Assembly: GCA_015499985.1 (NCBI GenBank)
Contig: JAAAUF010000056.1
Coordinates: 1-64,000, forward strand
Reading direction: 5' to 3'
DNA length: 64,000 nt
Source of the DNA: Haplosporangium gracile
Lineage: Eukaryota; Mortierellomycota; Mortierellomycetes; Mortierellales; Mortierellaceae
Shown: one piece after another, positions 1 through 11,161 of the stretch
Layout: the number at the start of each line of letters is the position of its first letter
Position numbering within the stretch: the first letter of the stretch is position 1
The notes under the pieces: model-generated
Told to the model about the DNA's origin: nothing
The model's database searches: none
What the model saw: only the letters and a program-made list of their open reading frames with translations
Program-made: the position numbers and the translations under genes

Positions 1-380
1 ATCATCCGTTGGGTTATGGCTGAGCGCCTCTAAGTCAGAACCCGTGCTAGAACGCTCTTGCGAATAGAGAATGGTTGCCGATGTCAACCTTTGCGCTACA
101 TTAAAAAATGCATGCTCTGCTCTCAGTCTAAACGTGACGACAATTGTTTTATTGATGCGACTGGTGTCAATTAGGATTTTTGAGTTTAGGATATCTAACT
201 ATGATGTCTCAGTTCTCTTGGAAGCTGCAAATCTCGCCTGTCATTGCCGGAGCAGTAATGGAAAACTGATTAGCGGGTCGATGGGGCGGATTGGCAGACG
301 CATGGAGTTGGGTGGTATTGTATCTACTAGTAGCCTGTGTTGGGGCCATAGCTGAATATGCTTGTGGTGTTGTGTAATGT
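1..380 (+). rRNA. 28S rRNA, 3' end (partial, continues left of window)
   Basis: The first 55 bases carry the near-universal eukaryotic LSU 3' domain: the GTTGG(A/G)TTATGGCTGA(A/G)CGCC stretch followed by CTCTAAGTCAGAA and TGCTAGAA. About 300 bases on, 313-380 resembles the yeast 25S terminus (GGTATTGTA, GTAGCCT, GCTGA, then a GT-rich end), which sets the 3' boundary only roughly. A few positions I remember as strongly conserved read G or C here (GAGCGCC for GAACGCC, AACCC for AATCC). It is therefore either a lineage-specific LSU or a slightly decayed border copy. This is from memory of the rRNA, not an alignment. Confidence 0.8.
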
Positions 381-1878
381 CTTGATGGCGATTGTGATGA
401 AGTTATCAATTTTATTTTTTGCCCAAGAAATTAATTTTTATTTTCGCGTTTCGATCCTTGAAAGAAATTCTTGCCGTGACCTGCCACGATGGGCTGAGGT
501 GTCCAGCTATGATAAAACTAGTTTCATGAGGTATTTGATATCCAAATTCAATGATTTTGACACCGCAGTGTTACGATAATGAATAGAAGCATTAAACCGG
601 TGCGCTGAATTATTGTGGATTAAAAGAGATAAACAAGACTATGCGGGTGGGCCACGATCGTCGTTTTGGTGAGAGGCATGACCAGAAGTCTGAGACCACA
701 GAAAAAAAGAGCCTGAGGGCAAAAAGTAGAGAAATAAAAATGCCGATTCACAGAAATAAAAATAAAAAAAAGGTATGCAATAAAATTGACTCTGGGTCAT
801 GCGTACAGTTAATAAGCGCAACGCCGTGACCGATGGCAGGGATACATTGATGGACATATGGCCCTACATGATCAATGGCAAAGACTACTAATACCATGAT
901 CTATGACAAGGACCATAGATATCATCTTTCTTTTTCGCGCGACCATCAGTCCTAGAAGAGATCCACACGAGACACGCAGTCGCGCCACTGAAACACGCCA
1001 AAATATATCTTAATACGATATTCAACTCGTTCATTCCTGTTGCTGGTACTGACTCTTCGTGGTATCTGGGCACTGACGCATTGACTGTATCGGAACAAAC
1101 AATTAGCTGTTCAGTCCATGAACCACTGCTGTCGCCGCCACCCTCTGTCCTCTTGTGTTCGTTGTTCAGAGTCCTTGTCCGTTTCCCAGTAGGCGATCCT
1201 GCTCTTGACCGAGACTAAACAAAAAAAACTAAGGAAGTGAGAAAACGGAGTTAGAAAACACGTTGGAAGCAACTCTATGACTGAGCAAAGAAAGAGGACG
1301 TGTGAAAATATGATTTCCGACATGTTCGAGCGTACTACCTTCACGCAAGGTCCGCAACATACCCACACACGGTCTCTCAACAACGGCGGTGTTCCTGACA
1401 CGTTTCTGAGTCCAGTTCTCGTGGTAGGGTGAGTTCAGTTGTCATCTCCAGTTAAGTTGTCACCTCCAGCCCAATAGTTTTGCCCATCTCCAGAATCGAC
1501 TCACGTCAGGTAGCACTTGTCCATGGTTGCTGATTCCCCAAGTCCGACTTGGGGAAGCATCGGTCGCGCTGGTCCAAGAGAGATCATCCAAGTCGATGAA
1601 GCAAAATTACGCACAAAAGAAACACGAAACTGCGTGTGTGATGGGTGCTGGTGCTCAACGTGTGGTCGCGGCCACAGAGAGTGTTGCGGTCGTGATCCCC
1701 ATTCAACCGAGAAGACGAGTAGCTGTCGTTGTTGTTGTTGACATCAGAGAGTATGCGAGAGAGTGAGAGTAGGAGGGGTGGGTGTTGAATGAGAGTCAAG
1801 TTGCTGGTAATGTGTTTACTGGTGGACTGTAGCGAGTTGGTGGTAATGAGGAAGAAATGCGGTGGCAATAGGAGAAGG
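381..1878. other. Spacer downstream of 28S rRNA, no gene seen
   Basis: Sequence following the LSU end, probably intergenic spacer or the rDNA/unique-sequence border. Short ORFs on both strands lack domain content and coding-like codon use. I saw no 5S rRNA and no 18S start. Confidence 0.45.
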
Positions 1879-1966
1879 AAGGATGCAAGGATGCAAGGAT
1901 GCAAGGATGCAAGGATGCAAAGATGCAAGGATGCAAAGATGCAAGGATGCAAAGATGCAAGGATGC
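1879..1966. repeat. 8-bp tandem repeat, 11 units
   Basis: Eleven uninterrupted copies of AAGGATGC. The first five are identical, and after that AAAGATGC alternates with AAGGATGC, giving a 16-bp higher-order period. The array creates repetitive ORFs on both strands that I do not regard as genes. Such arrays are typical of rDNA spacers and subtelomeric DNA. Confidence 0.95.
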
Positions 1967-2218
1967 AAAAAGGGAACAAAAAAACAAGGCTTATTATGAG
2001 TGTCAATCTGCCATAAGCAAAGAAGCAACAAGAAATTGATCTGGCAGTTTGGGCCCAACATCAAAGGTACCCTTAATGAAAAGCTACTACATGCGTTTCA
2101 TAGCACGATTTTAGTGCTCTACTTTCCTTCGCTTACAAAAAAATCTCACCCATCTAGCCATCAAACATTCACATACAAACACCGGAAAGAGCAACCATCC
2201 AATCGACGGGAAACAAAG

Positions 2219-3372
2219 ATGCCTCGCACAAGACGTCATAACATTAACCAAACGCAGTACAGCAAGAGCACCAGCAGCAATACCAACAAAGTTTCTCCCA
2301 TCCATCTAGGAAGCTTCGCGCAGTTAATGGCAGGCCTTGAGAAATATCATACCGACATCTCGACAGAGCGTGTTCAGACAAAGCAGGAACGGGACACACA
2401 GGTCGCTGAGAAGAACGAGTAGAAGGAGGTCGTCGAGGCGCTGATCTGTGCTCACCCCATGACACGCATTACTTCCCAGGGGCAGGGACGGGGCGACAAT
2501 GATGGCGATGGCGACACCTGCCACAAGAGCACAAGTAGCTGCAGTAGCACCTTGATCTCACCAGAGGAGGATGCTGCTGCTGGGTGGCTGAAGAAGTTTG
2601 CAGCGACGAACAACCAGAACGACACGGCATCCTTGCTCGACATACTGAGACGACTAGAGAAGGAGAAGGTGGAGCAAGAGCAGAAGGTTATGCAGCTCGA
2701 GAAAGAAATGGCAGCCCGGCACGAAACGATCAAAAATCTCAGCATCGAACAGGCGGTCCAAAAGCGGATCATTCAGGTGCGTAACGGAAAGGCTGGTAGA
2801 CGTCAGGATGACGAGCGCCTAGAGCGAGAACCGGCTGCGTGCGACAATGTGCTCCAGGGGAGGGACAAGTATATCGCAAAGGAGAGTGTCTCCAAAGTGG
2901 TGCAGCTGGAGAAGGAGCTGAGTGGTTGCAGACGTGAACGGGAGGAGATGAAGAAGGCAAGCGTGAGACAGATTAAGCAAGTTGAGCGGGTCATGAAGGA
3001 CTACGAGACCGAGATCCGGCTTCTGCGAGAGAGCAATGCATTGCTCTCGGCCACGTTGGGCATCAACACGAGGTCACTGGAGGCAGCTCAGTTGGACAAG
3101 AATGCCTTTTACCGGCAGGTTATAGATCTGACCGAGAAGCTCGACCAGTTCAATCCTATCTGACGAACATCAAGATCAAGGAGTATCAATGCGAGGTAGA
3201 CGAACTGAGCATGGGGTGCCAGGATTACCGACACCAGGTGACCAAGATGACGATGGCCAAACGAGATTTGTTGAAGGAGTTGCAGGGCTTTCGTGATGCG
3301 ATAATGTTGGCGGTGATGAAGCACTTTGACTACATGGAGGAGGGAGATGCTTTGCTGGTCTGCAGGCCTTGA
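2219..3372 (+). pseudogene. Decayed coiled-coil protein gene
   Basis: One coiled-coil reading frame interrupted twice. From ATG 2219 the frame runs to an in-frame TAG at 2420-2422 and continues in the same frame from 2423 to a TGA at 3161-3163. Around 3155 the coding signal moves to another frame (starting YLTNIKIKEYQCEVDEL) and runs to TGA 3370-3372. The middle segment is rich in Leu/Glu/Lys heptads (RRLEKEKVEQEQKVMQLEKE and following) and has a low-complexity N-terminus. No intron with sensible GT/AG ends removes the TAG or repairs the frame. A live gene starting at 2459 is possible but would lose the C-terminal part. The function is not recognisable. Confidence 0.55.
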
Positions 3373-3917
3373 TTGACAAGTTCAAGCACTGAGTGTCCTA
3401 GAGAGGTTGACTCTGCTATCGATAGTAGGCACAGGCTCAAGACCAGCTGTCGCTTTTTTTTTTATGCGTTGGTCAGAGTGTAGCGTTTTTATTTCTTATT
3501 TAACCTAGCTCTATTTCTTTTTTGTTTGTTTCGCAGTTAAGCATTTTTGCATCATTGCTGGTAACCATGCAAAGAATAGATACAACCTGCACGATCCAGG
3601 CACAAATTGTGTTGCTCTCGCTTCTTTTCCAAAACATGCTTGCTTTTTTCCTCCGAGTTGGGCAAAGCACTATCGACATGTGACTGATTGATTTCGTTCA
3701 TAATTTGAACAGCTCGTTTTTGTGTTATCACTACCACGACAACCTCGCTCGATCCTTTCTCAGTCTTTTTTCTCTCTTCCTTCAACAATATCATCCTATT
3801 GATCACAACCACCGTTGAATCCATACTCAGCATACGTTCCCCTCTTTCAATAAATAAAAACAACTCTTTCATCTCCTCCTTCAGACTATTCTCTTCAGCT
3901 AATAATTGGGGATCTAG
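3373..3917. other. Intergenic, no gene seen
   Basis: AT-rich spacer between two decayed coiled-coil segments. A 125-codon minus-strand ORF here has no recognisable features. Confidence 0.5.
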
Positions 3918-4966
3918 GATGAACCGCAAGCCGACGGACGCAGAGGTCGAGCAGAGACTACGCGCTTGAACCCCACAACCGCCTCAGAAGATGTGCACAG
4001 GAACGACCAAGTAGACGGCGACGGCGCGACTTGGACTACCTAGGGTGTTCTCCGACATGAACGCGATATTCTGCGAGGGGAGGTAAAGTACTACAAGAAG
4101 ATGCTCTCAGAGATCACCAGTTTGAAAGCACTGGACTCTGCTGTCCGCGGCGGCGGTAGAAAAGTACTGACTCTCAGTGAAGGTCTGAACGTCAATTTCA
4201 CGCTGAATATTCCTGAACTGCTGGAGTGGCAGGCGAAAGAGATCGAAAGTCTGAGAAATGACAAGACGAGACTGGAGACTATTATCAACACTATCTGGAA
4301 GCAGGGTGACGTTGCTGGAAGATGGGAATCCTTGATGGTGCCGGTGATACTAATGGATCACCATTCGATGCACCTAAAACGTCCGAGATGGATGGAAGAG
4401 TTCGAGCTTATCGACTCGGGTGCTGTTGCAACGCAAACATCAATGTCATAACCACCGTCGCTTGCACAGGAGAATGACGTCCGAACAACTACTACCTACA
4501 GTTACAAGCGACGAGAAGAGCAGCGACAAGCAGCAATCGACTTCACAGAATGGAGATGGAGATCCTGGCTCATCAGAGCCAGATAAACTAGGACCTCTTC
4601 AACGCTGTATTTCTGGTCAAGAGCGCGCCCTATAAACAAGAACTAGAGGATGCCCAAGACCATGTCTAGGCTGCATATCGGTTGTGAGAAAGGATTGTGT
4701 TAGATGTCCTGAGGAGCAGTATGGGTCAAAATCTTGTTCTAGATGGGATTAAGGGTTTGCAGAAGCGGGTAACGAAGTTGAGGATGAAGAGAGACGCGTT
4801 TCTGTGGATGCTGGAGACGCTTGATGGGACGTGGGTGCAGGCGATGGAAGTTCGAGTGCGATACATGGCGGTGATTCATGTCTTGGAGGCGACGAGTCGG
4901 ATGCTAAACAAGTATCGACAGCAGCAGCAGCAGCAGCAACGCAAGAAGACTTGTTGGGGTCCCTAA
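3918..4966 (+). pseudogene. Second decayed coiled-coil gene fragment
   Basis: ATG 3918 opens a 16-codon frame ended by TGA. Coding character resumes in another frame around 4055 (HERDILRGEVKYYKKMLSEI) and runs to 4451, with an amphipathic helical segment LLEWQAKEIESLRNDKTRLE. It shifts again at 4420-4635 (Ser/Asp/Gln-rich) and at 4697-4966 (helical, ending in a poly-Gln tract at about 4918-4938). The pieces are consecutive in position but lie in different frames without consistent splice sites, so this is probably a broken gene or a second diverged copy related to the preceding one. No domain was recognised. Confidence 0.45.
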
Positions 4967-7905
4967 CATTCGCTTATTGTTCGCCTGTAATTTCTCGTTG
5001 TAGTCTGCTGCACAACGTCAGGATGGGTGGTCGAACAATTTCGGGTAGTTGCTTTTCCCTTCTTCCTTCTTTCTTCTAAGACATATTGTCCGAACAAGAT
5101 ATAATACCAAGAAAGAATGGGTCCCCTCTGGTTATGGTAAGCTATGGACCTTTTTTATATAGTGCGATGCGCGCACGCGTCTGCTGTTGTTTTTTCTGTC
5201 TATTTTATCGGTCGACCCTAGCCTCCTTTATGAACCCATACTTTTCCTAGAGAGAGAAAGAGAAGAAGGACATCAAGAAATCAGCCCCACCCTCCCTCGT
5301 CACTCCCCTCCGTTCTTATTTGCCCCTTCAGGTTCAGGGGTCGAAAGAAAGACTAGTTGAGGTCATTTTTTTTCTCACACGAATAAAATAAAGGACGCAT
5401 CGAAAAAAAAAGGTGGCAATCCGTCCTGAACCATAAATGAGCTCACATGGCCCTTCGAAAAATAAAAATGCCTCGTTTCTTTCCTGATTCCCTATCCTGC
5501 CACTATGTAGTTGTTCGCACCCTTGCCTTCTCTTCTTGGTCCACACTTGTGGGTCATTTTTTTTCTCTTCTTACTTTCTCTCTTTACTTTTCTCGTTTTT
5601 CTTCGTCACTCTCATTCCTCCACTTCCACTCAGCAACATTAACAACTGTCTCTTCCTCGTCTGCAATCATTCATCCCATTCACACACATATACAGTTCAG
5701 TCTGTTCTTATTGGTCCTCCTAGGAATCACTCTTTCTTTTTTCTCTCTTTTCCATTCGACCAAAACCTTTATTTTTCTTACTTTTCAGGTCCACACTCCC
5801 CCTTCCTATTCCTTCTCTTCTTTATTATATTCCCGCAGCAAGCCGTACAATTCTTCTTGTTCCTCTTCTCGTCCTATATTACTCTTTTCTCCAGCACAAA
5901 TAACGTGTCTGGTAAGCCAATTGGTCCTTTTTTTGCCTCCTAGCCTTTCTTTATTTCCCTTCTTCTTGGTAGTCCATTGGTTCTGGATAATACGCATCGC
6001 ACATATCACATTTCAATGCGAGATCCCCGTCTGTCTTCTTCTGTCAATCCTATTTATCCCCGTCGCCTTGACTTCAACCTCGTCGCCACAGGCTGCCTTC
6101 TTCATTCTTCAGTCCTTCTCTCCTACTCAATCGACTCTCAACGACCCTTGAACCCAGTTTCCTTCACTCTTTTCACTTTCCCTCCTCTTTCCCTTTCCTT
6201 CACGGTCGACAGAATACCACAACAACACCGACACACTCTTTTAAGATCCCGTCATTGTAATCCATCGTCACTCACACTCACACACGCGCATCGCTCGTTT
6301 GAAAAGAGCGCATACACGGACAGCACATACCCCATTGCCAATCTCCGAGGAGAACTTTATCGCCCAGTCTAGTCCAATTGCCTCCCTCTTTGACCTTCCC
6401 CCCTTGGCCCTCCCACCCTTTGACCTTTTTGCCTCTCTTTTTGCATCAAGCATATCAAGGAAGCATTAAGCATTGGGCATTTTATTCTTATTTTCCCAAC
6501 CACTCTGTTGTGCTTTTGCTCGCATTAGCCGCATCGCTCCCTCCCTTCCATCCTCTTTTCCTCTTCCTGCTTCCTTTGCTCTTTTGTCTTCGTTCCTTAT
6601 TCTCCCTTGTGTACCCGCAGTCTGGGCTGTTCGTCTTCTAAAAGGGTAAGTAACCAAGGGGAAAAAAAAGCAAATTTTCTCATATGTTTGTTTGCGTGGA
6701 GTCGTTAAGTTTTAATGCTTATGGACCTTGCTGGCCTGAACTAGAATTTGTGTCGTTCTGTTGTTGTTTCGAGCACATAATGTATAATGTACAGTTTGGA
6801 GTCAATGACCAGTGTTCTATATATGACATGTGTCGCGTGAATGGATGGCATCTGTCGATCGGTTCGATCCTGTTTGTAGTCTGGTCAATTTTCATGCGTA
6901 TGCTTCTTGCGTTTTTGTTATTCGGTTGAAGGGGCATCGATACATCCTGTAATCAATGTTAAGAGACTGCTACAAGGCCAGCAAAAAAGAAGAAAACGAA
7001 AAGAGAAGAATATGAGAGTGAGTGAGAGAGAAGAGCGGCTACCTTGGTCATGGCTCTCTTTGTGTTCCCATCTGTGTTCTCATCGTCAACTCCTCTCAGA
7101 AGTGCGTGCTGCGCGTGAGTCTCTGTCTCTTTCTATAATGCGCTGTGATGTGCATATACTCTTTTCTCTTCTTTCTTTCTTTTCTTCCTTCATTTTCACT
7201 TATTGCTCTTCGCGTCAGCCAACTATACTTCGCCCATTAAAAACGTTTATCCCTCACCGTCAATCCGCCAACTGTTATCCGACATATCCTCATCATCCTC
7301 ATCGCCACTTCTCCTAATCGCTCTTCGCCTTAGCCTCCTATACTTTCGATTTGTTCTCTCTTCACATCCACCTTCACCTCCACTTTCTTCTCCTTCTCCT
7401 TCAACGTTGTCACCCTGTCACCATTGACACCATTGTTACCCGTTGTCTATTTATTCTGTTCATTGCGTCTCCTTTTTTCGCCCAACCGTTGTCGTCTTTT
7501 ACCACTCTTCTTTCACCTCCTCTCTTTTCCCTCTCTCTCTCCCCTACCGCCACTTCTCTTCATTTCACCTCTTGCTCACAGCCCATTTTGTGTGTTTTTT
7601 GAGAGAGGAAAACCGCAGAGTAAAGTGAGCGAGAGAGAGAGAGGAGCCCTTTGTCTTCATACATTGTGTTCTAAACATACTTTTCATACTAATACCTTGT
7701 ACCCTATTTCTTTTTCAATCAATCCGCATTCGCCGCACCGTAATCGCATATAAAGGCTTAATTGCTCATACATTTTTTCTATTCTTTGTTTATTTTCTTC
7801 CCTTCTCTTTCTTCTCCACACTTTCAACAGACTCCCTACTCTTCTTCAACTACTCCTCATCCCACGACCACAGCCACCGCTACCACTCACAACATCACCA
7901 CAACG
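4967..7905. other. Long pyrimidine-rich leader region upstream of the PRL gene
   Basis: From about 5480 to 7905 the plus strand is dominated by C and T. The large plus-strand ORFs here (for example 5447-6151) are Ser/Phe/Leu low-complexity translations of that composition. A GGTAAGTAA donor-like site lies at 6645 and a pyrimidine tract plus CAACAG acceptor at 7825-7830, so part of this could be a long 5'UTR intron. That is speculative. Confidence 0.5.
7749..7755 (+). promoter_or_regulatory. TATA-box candidate for the PRL phosphatase gene
   Basis: TATAAAG about 150 bp before the ATG at 7906, followed by a pyrimidine-rich stretch as is usual at fungal transcription starts. Confidence 0.4.
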
Positions 7906-9221
7906 ATGTCAAAAGTCTTGAGCATTATGTCAAATAGCAACACGCCCTCCAATATCCCTATCATTTTGCCCCTCGCCCACTCTTCACATGGAACGGGTAC
8001 TACTACTACAGGAAGCAACACGTCCAAACGGGTCAGCTCAGACGCATCCTCGACTACATCCTCAAGTACCGCCGTCAACCACGCAACCGCCTCTCGACTT
8101 CAAAAATTGCCAACCCCACCTCGCAGCCCCGGACTTGCTCCACTCGGAAAGCAATTGACGCTGATCGAGCCCCCAATGACAAAAGGAATCCGCTTCTTGA
8201 TCCTCGACTGCCCCACAGACTCGACACTTCCCTTTTACTTGGCAGAGCTGAAGCGCAACCAGGTTACAGATGTGGTTCGGTGCTGCGAGCCAACCTACAG
8301 CACTGAATCCCTTCTTGCCAAACACATCATGGTCCACGACTGGCCCTTCCGTGATGGAGCAGTGGTATGTTGAATTGTGCTATTTTTTGATCCCTCTTTG
8401 TTTATCCGTGCAGGAGTCTTTTTTGGATCCTTATTTTGAGCGTTGCAAGATGTTTATTTGTTTCCATCGCATAAGGTTTAACTGCTTTTGTCGACAACCA
8501 CACTTCTTTTTTTTTTTTGCCACATACACTCCACTTTTTTCACACAACAACTGCCATCCACCCCCTCTCCGTTTTTTGTTTCTCTGATCGCACGTCAATG
8601 GATCGAAAAGGATGCTCGACCAATGAACGGAGACCATTCACACAATTGAACGCGACAGTTTTACAACAGAGAGCGAATCATGTCTCAACGACAGTTTTTT
8701 GGTGGCGATTGGTGGCGTGTGGTCAGTGCACGACTACATTCCGTCTTTTCTCCCCTGGCATCTCCTAACTCGCTCTTCCCTCCATTTTTTAGCCCCCTGC
8801 AAACATCATCAAGAACTGGCTTCAATTAGTTGATAGCCGCATTGTGCGTAGACTTCGCCAACAGCAACGCACCGGCTCGCCTACCATCTCAGAGGAGGAG
8901 GACGAGTCTCTTGTTCCCACTATTGCTGTGCACTGTGTTGCCGGTCTCGGTCGTGCCCCCATCCTGGTCGCCATTGCCCTAATCGAGCTCGGGATGGCGA
9001 ATTTGGATACCGTCGAATTCATTCGTCGTCGTCGCCGCGGTTGTTTCAACAGCAGCCAGATCACCTACATTGACGGATACAAGCGCAACAAGGTTTTGAA
9101 GCACCCACTTGGCAGTGGATCGACACCATCTTCGTCTTCGAATGGCCCATCGTCTGGATCGGGAGGAGTTGCTGCAGGAGTCAAGAACGGACTCAGCAAA
9201 GTGTTTCGTCTTAAGATCTGA
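7906..9221 (+). CDS. PRL-type (PTP4A-like) dual-specificity protein tyrosine phosphatase
   Basis: Two exons, 7906-8364 and 8793-9221, joined across a 428-bp phase-0 intron (GTATGT donor, CTAAC branch at 8765, TTTTTTAG acceptor), give 295 residues. Residues 1-90 are a Ser/Thr/Pro-rich extension. The phosphatase fold starts near ITKGIRFLILDCP-type sequence, with HDWPFRDGA holding the general-acid Asp/WPF(D) loop. The active site is HCVAGLGRAP, the CX5R loop with the CVAGLGRA signature of PRL enzymes, where Ala follows the catalytic Arg. After the fold comes a Gly/Ser linker and the tail GLSKVFRLKI. Animal PRLs end in a CAAX prenylation box; none is seen here. PRLs act on phosphoproteins and bind CNNM magnesium transporters; that role in this fungus is inference. 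The start is the first ATG in frame with the fold. Confidence 0.9.
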
Positions 9222-9950
9222 CTATGATGCCGTGCAAACAAGGCAAGCATGCGGATGTGAGGAGGCACTCAGGCCGACGATGACGATCATTTTTAAAGCG
9301 ACAATGTAGAGAGAACTAGCGAGACGCCCCATCTTCACCCTGTGGGTGACACATACTGGACGGCGACATACGACGATAATCCAGCGAAGGTTCTGGCGGT
9401 AAAAGGCAGAGTGGAAGGACTGCTACCGTGGACCTTGGAGCTGGCCCACGTAATAACTATTACAATGCTTTTGTCCGCCTCCGCACTCTTACTCAGTGTA
9501 AAATACTGCTGTCGGAGAATTCAGTGGTCATTTAATCATGCGAGGACTCCATGTCATGAATGACATTGACTTAGTATTTTCAAACGAGAAAGCGTGTCGT
9601 TGCTTAGGGCCTTTTTCAATCTATTATCGACATTCTTGTATTTTTATTAAAATCATTTTTGCCCTCTTTTTATTCTTGCTCCTACAATGGAACATGTATC
9701 CAACCCCTTAAGCTTCACTTTCCGTTTTTGACAGCGATTGCGGCCAAAATATTTCTGGGGGGTTTTTTTTTCATTTTGCTTCATCCTTTTCATGGCTTTT
9801 GCCCACCCGACTACCAACAGTTCAAGGTAAGGCACGCGTTTTATCAACGACGCAGACAAAGCATGCACTCATAGATATCTCCAAACACACATACCTGCTC
9901 ATCTAACTTTACGTTTCTGCTCTTTTGTTCGTTTTGCAAAAAAAAATAAG
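9222..9950. other. Intergenic, no gene seen
   Basis: 3' flank of the PRL gene and 5' flank of the eIF4A pseudogene. Short ORFs only. Confidence 0.5.
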
Positions 9951-11030
9951 CCAATTATGATAATGTCGTTGACAGTTTCAACGAAATAGGTATATCCATA
10001 GGACTGAAGGCGACACTTTCTACCAAGGAGCAAGCCATCCTACAAGAAACTGAGCCGCAGTCCATGAGAATATAGCGTTGTGAAATCCGAACACTATCAC
10101 TCACCCACCTTCTTACCCTTTGCCCCCCCACAATTAGAATCGAAGTACCAACACGTTTACAGCAACGTGCAATCCTCCCTATCCTTCAAGGCCGCAACGT
10201 GATCCTCAAAGCGAAAGCAGAAACGGGACGGATAGTTGCATTTATTATTGCGGCACTCCAAAAAGTCGACTCCAGAGGAGGAAGTGGGGAGGTTTGAGAA
10301 TGGCGTGGATATGGGTATTACTCCGCATGTGGTTGTTGGCACTCCCGGACGAGAGTTGGACCACATCCAAGCTAGGGAACTGAAATTGAGTTCTGTGGGC
10401 CTGTTGAATGGTTTCGGATCTGGACACCTTGCTCACGCAAGGATCTGGATTACGCTCTCGAGTGCATCTTCAACGCCCTCACACCATCAAGCTCCTGGTC
10501 TAAACCCAAAACTCCAAGTTGCTCTGTCTTTTGACCTCCAAACGCTTGAACTCCTCCACACCGTCAACCAGCTCACACACAAACAAAACCCAAAACGAAA
10601 TGATCAAGATATTCGTCCGCAATGTGTCGACTAACATCAACCACGTCCGACACTACTACCTGGACGTCGATAGGGAAGACTAGAAATTGGAAACATTCTG
10701 CGACCTGTACGAGACCTTGACAGTTCACAAATGGTAGTATTCTGTAACACCCACAAGAAACTAAAATGGCTCGCCGATGCCTTCCAATCCCCCAACTCTC
10801 CCCTCTACACCAACAACGACTATAACATCACTGTTGGATGTATGCACACCGACCAGTCTGCCCTTGAACACGCCGCCGTCATGCAAGCTTTCCGCCGGGG
10901 TAAGATCCGCATCCTGATCCTCACTATAGCTTTGTTAGGGGTCAGGAGGAGATGGCGGTGTTGAGGGATATTGAAAGGGGTGTTGAGAGTGAGGTTTTTG
11001 GAGATGCCCATGAATATTGTTGATTATGTA
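9951..11030 (+). pseudogene. Decayed eIF4A-like DEAD-box helicase gene
   Basis: Pieces align in order along the intact eIF4A found at 49 kb. 9951 onward reads ANYDNVVDSFNEIGIS, matching [16 protein letters not shown]. 10160 onward reads QQRAILPILQGRNVILKAKA, followed by ETGR where the Walker A GTGKT should be. VGTPGRELDHI follows at about 10330. At 10620-10725 an eIF4A-like stretch has TAG (10681-10683) in place of the Trp of [33 protein letters not shown] follows in another frame, and the C-terminal LEMPMNIVDYV block ends near 11030. Several frame changes and at least one nonsense codon make it non-functional. The intron present in the first part of live eIF4A appears absent or unrecognisable, but an acceptor-like AAG precedes 9951, so a DNA-level copy is likelier than a retrocopy. 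Confidence 0.85.
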
Positions 11031-11153
11031 TTAACTAACAAATTAGAGAGGTTTATTAACTTAGCCATATGTCCCAACTCGGGACCTAGCCTTTATATTA
11101 AATACGAGGGGTTATTAACTTAGAGAGGATTAAATTAGAGAGGTTCGACTGTA
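11031..11153. repeat. Possible pogo/Tc1-type transposon end or MITE remnant
   Basis: AT-rich block abutting the eIF4A pseudogene with repeated TTAGAGAGG and TTATTAACTTAG words. Read from the right on the minus strand it begins TA-CAGTCGAACCTCTCTAA, which looks like the terminal repeat and TA target site of pogo-like elements. No matching left end and no transposase were found. Confidence 0.4.
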
Positions 11154-11161
11154 CTGACTAT

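Noticed and set aside
1584..2006. 140-codon minus-strand ORF with ASLHPCI-type repeats
   Set aside because: Created by the 8-bp tandem repeat, which is open in several frames on both strands.
5447..6151. 234-codon plus-strand ORF
   Set aside because: Translation of a C/T-rich tract (Ser/Phe/Leu low complexity); no domain, and overlapping ORFs in other frames look alike.
6855..6875. GGTTCGATCC word resembling a tRNA T-loop
   Set aside because: Flanks cannot form a T-stem or acceptor stem; the similar word near 59129 fails the same test.
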